A stretch of 64,000 nt of DNA. Origin: Takakia lepidozioides (lineage: Eukaryota; Streptophyta; Takakiopsida; Takakiales; Takakiaceae). How positions within the stretch are numbered: the stretch's first letter is position 1; each line of letters starts with the position of its first letter. Positions 57,111-64,000 of this stretch are shown here, one piece after another. The stretch spans positions 15,376,001-15,440,000 of the forward strand of contig CM060732.1 in assembly GCA_030704615.1 (NCBI GenBank), given 5' to 3'. The translations under genes and the position numbers were made by a program. The notes under the pieces are model-generated. The model was given only the letters and a program-made list of their open reading frames with translations. It ran no database searches and was not told where the DNA came from.

Positions 57111-59458
57111 TCGAACCTGAGAGGGGGGGAGTTCGTGCACCAGACAGGGAGACCTCCTCGTCGCAAGCTCCGAAATTATACTTCGGACGTAGGCCAATGC
57201 CGAAGGGGAAGGAAGCAGATGCGTCTACAGGAGGAGATTGCCATCTCCGAGCAGAGGCCACTCAGGCAACCCAGCCACCAGTGAGAGCTCCATGCGATCG
57301 GGCTGCGCGCAGCTGATCGAGCACCGAACCCCCCATTTTGCTTCTGTAATTCTTAGACTGAATGCTAGGAGACTTGAATGCAGAACATGGTTGCATGCCC
57401 TAACAACAGGAAAGGTGGACGTGCTGGAGGGATCGCAGGAATCCGAAGAGCCGCAGGAAGAGTCCGAGGAGCTAGCTGCAGCACGTACACCCACCCGATC
57501 CCGAGCGCGGGTATTCCTGCCGGGCCTAGCCCTGTGCGATTCAAAGACGCGTCTTCGAAGAGGCAAGTTCAAAGTCCCAGAGATCGACTCGCGTTCTTCG
57601 GTCATGGAGAATCGCCAGCAGGGGTCGGGCCCTTCTCCAGGCAAAGTCGAAGAAGAAGCAGCCCGTCCCTCTACTGGCTTCTGAACCGGCTCAGGCCGAT
57701 TCACCCCCCCCAACGCGAATGAAGCAGCAAGATCGGTGGTAGAAGACAGATTCAATTGCAGCAGACCACCTTTCACCTGCAAGGATGAGGGAAGCAGAAG
57801 GCCATCAGGGCGAACGGCTGCGAACAATCCCAGCAAAACCGCTTCCACGAGCTGAAGCTCAGTTCCTGGAGGATTCCCGCCTGCAGATGTTGGGCCGACT
57901 AGGCGGCAGCGAAGGCAATGGGATCGACAAGTTGATCTCGATTTGGTACCGGAGGAGGGTGCTGCCGCTCAAACTGTCGCCAAGCAAGACCTCACCACCG
58001 ATGAGCAAGCAGGCCCGGAGGAGGCCTCTGCAATGGCAGAATTGCCCGCGACCGGGCCCAGAGTGCAGCTCCAGTTGAGGATGCTCCAGTGCTCAAGCAC
58101 TACCGGCACTACAGACATGTCCGCCGCGCACCCTCGCCGAATTTAAAAGTGCAGCGGTAAAATGGTTGGGAGGAGACACACAGTAGCATTGGCAGAGTTC
58201 TGGCAGCAGGGTATTCCAGCGGACTCTTCGAATCCCACTCTGTCGCATGGTCTCCCTTCCCATCGTCAGGCAGGCCCTTCCCGGAGATGTGGATAAGCTC
58301 AAGTTCGCATTTCGAGAAGGGTACCGTCTGGGATCGGCAGCGTTTTACGTTTCCATTGAGAATGAGGACGGCGAAACTCGTGGACCCACTGCCGATGAAT
58401 TGTCAACGTGGGATACCCACTGGCACACTCGCAACGACGAATTCGAGGCGACGCTGAAGGGTGATCCAGACTTCGGCCATATGTCGGGTAAAATGTTCTT
58501 TGTGTGGGACGGGAATCACCGACTTCTCGCCTGGTGGGAGTACATCAAGCAGAACCATGCCAAGCACATTGGCTGGCATTACATGGTGGAGTGTGTCATC
58601 CTCAAGGTGAAGGCGGCAGACTCCTCCCTGCTCAAGAATGCCATGGCGGACCTCAACTCGTAAGATACTCATACCCTCCCTAGCACGTTCGAAATGCGGT
58701 GCCGCATTTCGGTTTCCATTCTGGTTTGTTTCCGTGCTTCCGTGTACTGAACTGGAGAGTGTGCCTTGCAGGGTCACTGAGAATGCGTACGTGCATACCC
58801 ACATGGCACATATGCTGTACAGGGTGAGGAAAACTGGTCTCACTGATCCGCAGATGTTTGCGGAAATGCTGGAGCCCGAGCTCATTCAGAAAGCCGTTGC
58901 AAAAACAGACCGGACATGGTATCGTCTCACTATGGATGGAATGGTGGAGGTGATATACGAAGTAAGTCGTCTCCCAATTTCCCTCTGCTCATCCTTCCCC
59001 AATTTTCAGTAATGTTTCCACATGAATCGAATGTAACGCTTCTGCATGTTTTTGTTGGCAGTCAAACATCAAGCTGGATTTGGCCCATGCAAACGCTTCT
59101 TCATGGAAAGTGAGGGGCAGGTCAAAACGTTGCAGTCATTGACTGAGCACTTGAAGGAAGCCGGTGTCAAGTCCAGAACCCAATACAAGTCAAGCTTGTG
59201 AGCTGGTGGCAATTGCAGATCCGGCACTTGGAAAGGACTTCATCCCCGAGATTGCAAAACACTATTCTCGGGCCATGCAGCCGACCATGCAATTGGAGAA
59301 ACTGCATCACCTCTCAACGGCATGTGTGGAGGCGAAAGAGAAGGTGAGGTTTCATGCACTGAAGTTCCTTCCTAGCAATAGCCACTCTATCGCAGCTCCT
59401 GACATTGGATCGGAAATGGCAGACACGGTGGCTGTCGATCTGGAATGCATCCGAGAGC
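57111..59458 (+). pseudogene. ParB/sulfiredoxin-like accessory gene (copy B), running into the gap
   Basis: Exon 1 near 57111-57255 (KLYFGRRPMPKG text, with indels). Exon 2 from about 57379 (KVDVLEGSQESEEPQEESEE; Ser/Pro/Lys-rich) to about 58090 (DLVPEEGAAAQTV). The ParB-like exon ends at about 58660 and contains PIVRQALPGDVDKLKFAFRE and FFVWDGNHRLLAWWEYIKQN. Further exons: to about 58961 (WYRLTMDGMVEVIYE), from 59062 (SNIKLDLAHA, EIAKHYSRAMQPTMQLEK), and RKWQTRWLSIWNASES, where the N gap begins. Intron borders match copy A. Several one-base losses break the frame. GNHR recalls the ParB N-terminal/Srx fold, known for CTP/ATP-dependent DNA-binding or nuclease-like roles; the assignment rests on that motif and predicted strand pattern only. 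Confidence 0.65.
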
Positions 59459-59958
59459 NNNNNNNNNNNNNNNNNNNNNNNNNNNNNNNNNNNNNNNNNN
59501 NNNNNNNNNNNNNNNNNNNNNNNNNNNNNNNNNNNNNNNNNNNNNNNNNNNNNNNNNNNNNNNNNNNNNNNNNNNNNNNNNNNNNNNNNNNNNNNNNNNN
59601 NNNNNNNNNNNNNNNNNNNNNNNNNNNNNNNNNNNNNNNNNNNNNNNNNNNNNNNNNNNNNNNNNNNNNNNNNNNNNNNNNNNNNNNNNNNNNNNNNNNN
59701 NNNNNNNNNNNNNNNNNNNNNNNNNNNNNNNNNNNNNNNNNNNNNNNNNNNNNNNNNNNNNNNNNNNNNNNNNNNNNNNNNNNNNNNNNNNNNNNNNNNN
59801 NNNNNNNNNNNNNNNNNNNNNNNNNNNNNNNNNNNNNNNNNNNNNNNNNNNNNNNNNNNNNNNNNNNNNNNNNNNNNNNNNNNNNNNNNNNNNNNNNNNN
59901 NNNNNNNNNNNNNNNNNNNNNNNNNNNNNNNNNNNNNNNNNNNNNNNNNNNNNNNNNN
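59459..59958. other. assembly gap (500 N)
   Basis: Exactly 500 N, the usual scaffolding placeholder. The true length is unknown. The missing part should hold the next exons of the ParB-like gene. Confidence 1.
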
Positions 59959-60580
59959 CATCTGGCACAATCATCCGCGCAGACAGATTTGTGGTTCTTG
60001 GATTCTGGTTGACCGTATGTGCATCAAACCCGTGAAAGTCGGAGCAAGAGTTCGGGCACCACCTCTGTATATAACAGATGAAGTGCACTTCTCGAATTAG
60101 TTGCCTGATCGCGTACATTTCACATGAGACCCTACACTTGTGCGTGCTATGTGTCAACGTGGTTGGGGTTGCAATGCGGACTCAAGCACATCAAGGGGGT
60201 TGGTTTCTCTCCTGCACCATTTCAATCAGTGGCACTGTTTGATGCTGGCGCTTGCCGTCATGTTGGAGTTCGGCCATGGAGCTTTCATGCAGGGGAACAC
60301 GAGGCTCGAGAAGTTATCACGGTCTGCCTGTGCGAATCGGAATCCAAACCAGATGGAGTGGTTCAATTTCCTCTTACCGGAGCCGAATCTCTCCTCCCTT
60401 CAAGATGTTGAACTCTAGAAACAGTGACGTTCCCTTGGGCATACATGCTCACCGCCCGCTGCTATCTTGATTTGGATCCCCAGATCTGGTTTGCAGCACG
60501 CAACATCAACTCCCTTTGTGTCCGACCCTTGCCACCAACCCCACCATCGCCGAATCACGGTAAATCGGTTTGTTGTTGCA
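59959..60580. other. stretch after the gap, no recognised gene
   Basis: Plus-strand frames of 70-95 codons overlap in all three phases here and none shows a motif I know. It lies between the 3' ends of two convergent elements (ParB-like gene at left, MULE at right) and could contain 3' exons of either. Confidence 0.35.
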
Positions 60581-60589
60581 AGGCACGTA

Positions 60590-62996
60590 TCAAATCATCT
60601 GTTGTTGCCACATACAATCCGACCCTCGTTTCCCGACTGCTGCAACCATGCGTTGTGCACAGTTTCTGCCAAATTGCAAGATGACATGTCCGCCATTTCC
60701 TCAATGGACATGTTCCTGCAAAGTGGAGAACCACACTTCAAACAGTGAACAGGAACAACATAAAAAAGCGATGAGACAATAAAATGGAAATTAATGTATG
60801 AATAAAGCAAGAAATATAGCCTTGTACCACTGCCATGGCTGCTCCCCATTGTCTATACCGGAAGTGCCAAAACGCCACCCAATCTTCCAATGCTCTCATA
60901 CTCTCAAGTGATGCAGCTCCAGAAAGAACCACCAGGCACGAATTGTCTGGAACAAAGTGTCCGCCTCCTTCATTGTTCTAGCATCTTTGTACTCTTTGGC
61001 ACAATTTACGGTGCTGAGTCTGCATCTCTTGGTTTGATGTCCGACTTTGTATGTTTTTCCAGAGATTGTTGTCCAATGGAATAGACATGTACGCTCTCTT
61101 CCCTCGCATTGGTTCTTTTGGGTCGCCCGATCCGAAGACCAATACGAACACATTGAAATTTGCTTGAGCACTATCCGCCATGAAACCTGCAAAATTTGGA
61201 GATGGCAGCCCATGACACGTATCAGTGGAATTCCACATGAGCTTCTGGGATTCCGTATCCTCGATTGCATGTCACAAAACCGCAATTGTCATAACTCGTT
61301 GGTACAACTGGATCGTAACATGACAAACCATTGTCGTCCAATCCTTCACTCGTTCACATGATCAAACATAAAAAACATTTTGCAAGTCCCCAGTCTCTTC
61401 TGCATCCGCTTCACGAGGCTATCCCCACTGCCCTCCCCAACAATCGACATTTTGAAAAGAAATTTTGATGGCAACCTTGACCTGGGAATAGATTGTCCTG
61501 ATATGTAATCGTACTTGCTCACTTGTTTCAACTCCAAAATGTTGTCTATGTAGCCTCTGATACCAGAGCCCTTCTTAATAATGCATTGATCTGATGCCGA
61601 ATGTTAGGTGAACTCAAAGTGGAGAAATGATCCATGACCAGGTCCAATGCTGCACCCTCAAGTTTAGTCCCCACAGAATCATCCCCTTCACTCAAAATAT
61701 GGCTTTCCAAGAAGACTTGCTTGCGCCAAGAGCAATTGCAGATGTTGTTGCGGATGGGTTTCTCCCGAACTCCTGTTTAATAATCAAACCTCGATACTGT
61801 CTCAACACTCTCCCTGTATCCCCCTATCCCCCTTCAGACGATTTTATGGAATCCAAATGCACACAAGCTCTTGTCATTGTTTTCAAACGGTGGACAATAT
61901 AGTACATTCTTGCTCCGCAGAGCGCCAAGCAGGATGGCACAAGTTTGCAAAATTTGCAGACGAAAGTGTTTGCGGTGGTGGGGCAGTCCGAAATGGATTT
62001 TCCGCCAGACCCTCCCATTCGCTTTGATTATGAACCCCAGACTGAAGAAAGTGTCTGCATTCAAATTATCACACCTAAGATGTCAATTGCAAACTGTTCT
62101 CCTGAAAACAAGCTTGTCATCATTCTGAATATTGGATGTTTTTGCTCTGCACCACGGTGCCCGTCGTGTTTCTTGTCCTTCCATGCATCATGATTGTTAC
62201 ACTCCAACTCGCGGAGGAGGAGGCAGCTCGAATAGGATATCGCCATCAAAAGTCTCGGCAAGAACTTCACAGGCACCTGCTTCAAAGATTCCCAATCAAT
62301 TCCTCGCAACTCACTTTTGAATCCAGCCATTCCTCTCCATCGCCCGTAGTTTTGGAATGACACTACAAATCTCTTCTTCATCAGCTTCTCCCAACACAGT
62401 AGGAAGGACTGGATTTGGATTTCACTTATGTCATCATCGGACGAATCGAAATCCGAAGCTCAACATTGGAGTGGAGGACGTCTGTTCTTTTTTCACCACC
62501 ACCTCCCTCTTGTCTTCAACGACCACAGCAGCAGTCCCGGCGTCACATATGATCCAAGGACTTTCGCCGAGACTCTCCAAGTACTCTATCGACCAGGGCG
62601 CACTCTCCACTGGCTGACATGAGCCGTCTCATCACGGTTTTGGAAAGAGTATTTCAACAACTTCCCTTTCAAATCGTACACCTCTTTCTCCAAAAAGATG
62701 GAGTCATTCTGAAGCTGAAAATGGGTAGCCAAGACATGTTCCAGAACAATTGCAAATCCATTGTCAGGACTTCCTGGGAGAAACGGCACTGGTTTGTCGT
62801 CAGAGAAGAACTTTGCTTCAGAGAAAGCCATCTCCTTCTCCTCGTACGTTGATACCTTGCTATCGCAGACCTTCAGTGTAAATCGCTTTACTGATGTCTC
62901 CAGAACACAGTTGAAGAATGAGCAGAGAATATTGCAGGGAAGCTCAGACGATGACTGTGCATATTCTGTTATTCCTCCCAGATATGCACCATCCAT
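60590..62996 (-). pseudogene. divergent, decayed MULE transposase
   Basis: The N-terminal exon (62996-62586) has PLPGSPDNG-like text, FAIVLEHVLATHFQLQNDSI and FLEKEVYDLKGK, parallel to YLCSKFKLKPGTVYLEEERK in the other copies. Next come a zinc-module remnant near 61990-61900 (FVCKFCKLVPSCLALCGARM), MELKQVSKYDYISGQSIPRS, FFMFDHVNE, PNFAGFMADSAQANF and a CxxH stretch (GRERTCLFHW) with ARTMKEADTLFQTIRAWW after it. A downstream exon reads MSIEEMADMSSCNLAETVHN, matching PNTNMAESVHSSW. Frames break many times. The SWIM finger was not found. It is about as diverged from the other two copies as families differ, so it represents another lineage. There is no palindrome array at its 5' end. Confidence 0.75.
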
Positions 62997-62999
62997 TTT

Positions 63000-63680
63000 T
63001 AATTATTTTTCTTGTGGCCCAGTGGTCAGAGTATCCCTAGGAGCAATGTTGGCAGTTGTTAAACCGTTAATCAGAACCTCATCAATAAACACAATAACAA
63101 GCCGACTTCCTGGAAGCATGCCACAAGATCTAAGGGTGGGATTGCAGATTAGTAAATGTATCTTATACTACTACCAATGATCATGCGCACCTGGAAAGTT
63201 CAAAATGTAAACGAACGTGGGGTTGGCTAACAAGGATGAACGTGTATATATCCCCCAAATTTGTCATCAAACTCTCGTTCATTTACATATATTTGTCTAA
63301 GACTGTGCGCCAAGATTTATGGGATTCGCTTTATTTTTTAAATATTGAAACCGTTCTAATAAAGAACACGCCGTTTATTTTTGGGCGACACACGTCAGAC
63401 ATCGATAACTGGAATACGAACAGTTGTACACTAATTGTTGGCATGTGCACTAATAAGGGAACGACTATGTGTAACAGTCACGCGAGAGGGAATCCAATGC
63501 TTCTAGAGACAAGCAACAACGCACGCAATCCCGCAAGATATCGGAGTCACTTTGTTTTTTCTACTTTTCGCGCTTAAGGGAGAGTGGTAGTCAAGCTGGA
63601 GAGGGTTCCTTCTACAATACGAAAGAGAAGAAAGTCTCTTATTTTTTACTTCCCTTAGAGAGAGACGCAGAACAAGAGAG
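63000..63680. other. non-coding stretch
   Basis: No gene is recognised. A T/A-rich segment at 63240-63360 is followed by a purine-rich leader just before the ATG at 63684. Confidence 0.35.
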
Positions 63681-63683
63681 CAA

Positions 63684-64000
63684 ATGACGAGGCGTCGTTT
63701 GTTGGAGAACACAGGGCCAAGGCAGCAGGTGAATGCGGAGACTGATTCACAAGAGCAGACCAAGACTGAGGCAGCGGCTGTGACACAGTCGGCGATAACA
63801 GTGCGCGTTGGAAACCAGCCTGTGGATGCATAGATGACTCGCAGGGAAACTGAAGGAGGTGGAAGTATGAGGAACGCTGACCGGGAGAAGGTCCAGAACC
63901 CTAGAGCAGACAGAAATTCCAGCAGATGTGAGAGGGAAGAGGAAAGCTGTAGAAGGGGATCCAATTTCAAAACCTAAGAAGGCGCCAGTAAGTTTTCTTT
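63684..64000 (+). pseudogene. Gag-like N-terminus of a retroelement, partial
   Basis: ATG 63684 begins MTRRRLLENTGPRQQVNAET and runs 49 codons to an in-frame TAG at 63831. The frame goes on (MTRRETEGGGSMRNADREK), and after a one-base shift near 63895 another phase reads EIPADVRGKRKAVEGDPISK to the window end. The hydrophilic, Gln/Lys/Arg-rich text and position at the start of a long ORF recall the disordered N-terminus of LTR-retroelement Gag. Other low-complexity proteins are possible. Confidence 0.35.

Noticed and set aside
59164-60157. ORFs of 190-280 codons across the gap
   Set aside because: They consist mainly of N translated as X.

Overview
This window looks like repeat-rich nuclear DNA from a green plant or streptophyte alga. 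A Chara-like charophyte is my best guess, at low confidence. The reasons are GT-AG introns, plant-type transposons (hAT, MULE, CACTA), a pentatricopeptide-repeat fragment, an Ac/Tam-like BED transposase, tRNA-derived SINEs, LINE fragments, LTRs and a 500-base N gap. I see no bacterial operons, no CRISPR and no rRNA. Almost every coding segment is a transposon gene or a captured fragment, and most are broken by frameshifts, nonsense codons or inversions.

The striking architecture is repeated. Large arrays of short palindromes (potential hairpins) sit between divergently transcribed transposon genes. (1) Array 1012-3195 (TGCGACCACC...GGTGGTCGCA) lies between an unknown minus-strand gene (1-582) and a plus-strand hAT transposase (3550-5790), with TATA-like boxes on both sides. 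(2) Array 11000-13310 (GAAATTCGGCGCCGAATTTC) lies between a minus-strand MULE transposase (8398-10701) and a plus-strand multi-exon gene (13521-18001) that ends in a beta-class amino-methyltransferase-like domain. (3) Array 55045-56790 (GAAATGCGGYRCCGCATTTC) lies between a minus-strand MULE (51073-54736) and a plus-strand gene with a ParB/sulfiredoxin-like GNHR motif (57111-59458, running into the gap). Partial or rearranged copies of unit 3 occur at 5790-7255 and at 28757-33292. The two second genes share an N-terminal region, so I infer one family of two-gene elements made of a transposase plus a ParB/methyltransferase-type accessory protein around a palindrome array.

A second highlight is a degenerate LTR-retrotransposon body (24471-28755). 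It has Gag with two zinc knuckles, then an aspartic protease, then a DNMT3/DRM-like cytosine-5 methyltransferase with motifs I, IV, VI and VIII, where reverse transcriptase would be expected next. Its in-frame stops are all TAG.

Layout: 1-7255 hAT unit and a MULE 5' fragment; 7256-10900 rearranged MULE; 11000-18100 palindrome array and methyltransferase-like gene; 18100-23200 MULE fragment, tandem LTRs, ribosomal P2 fragment and non-coding DNA; 23201-28755 unknown ORF and retroelement; 28757-33292 rearranged ParB-like gene and array; 33300-48200 mostly non-coding with LINE, SINE and PPR fragments and CT-rich hairpin arrays; 48246-49690 CACTA exon and LTR; 50300-60500 the most complete MULE/array/ParB-like unit; 60590-62996 a divergent decayed MULE; 63684-64000 start of a Gag-like ORF.
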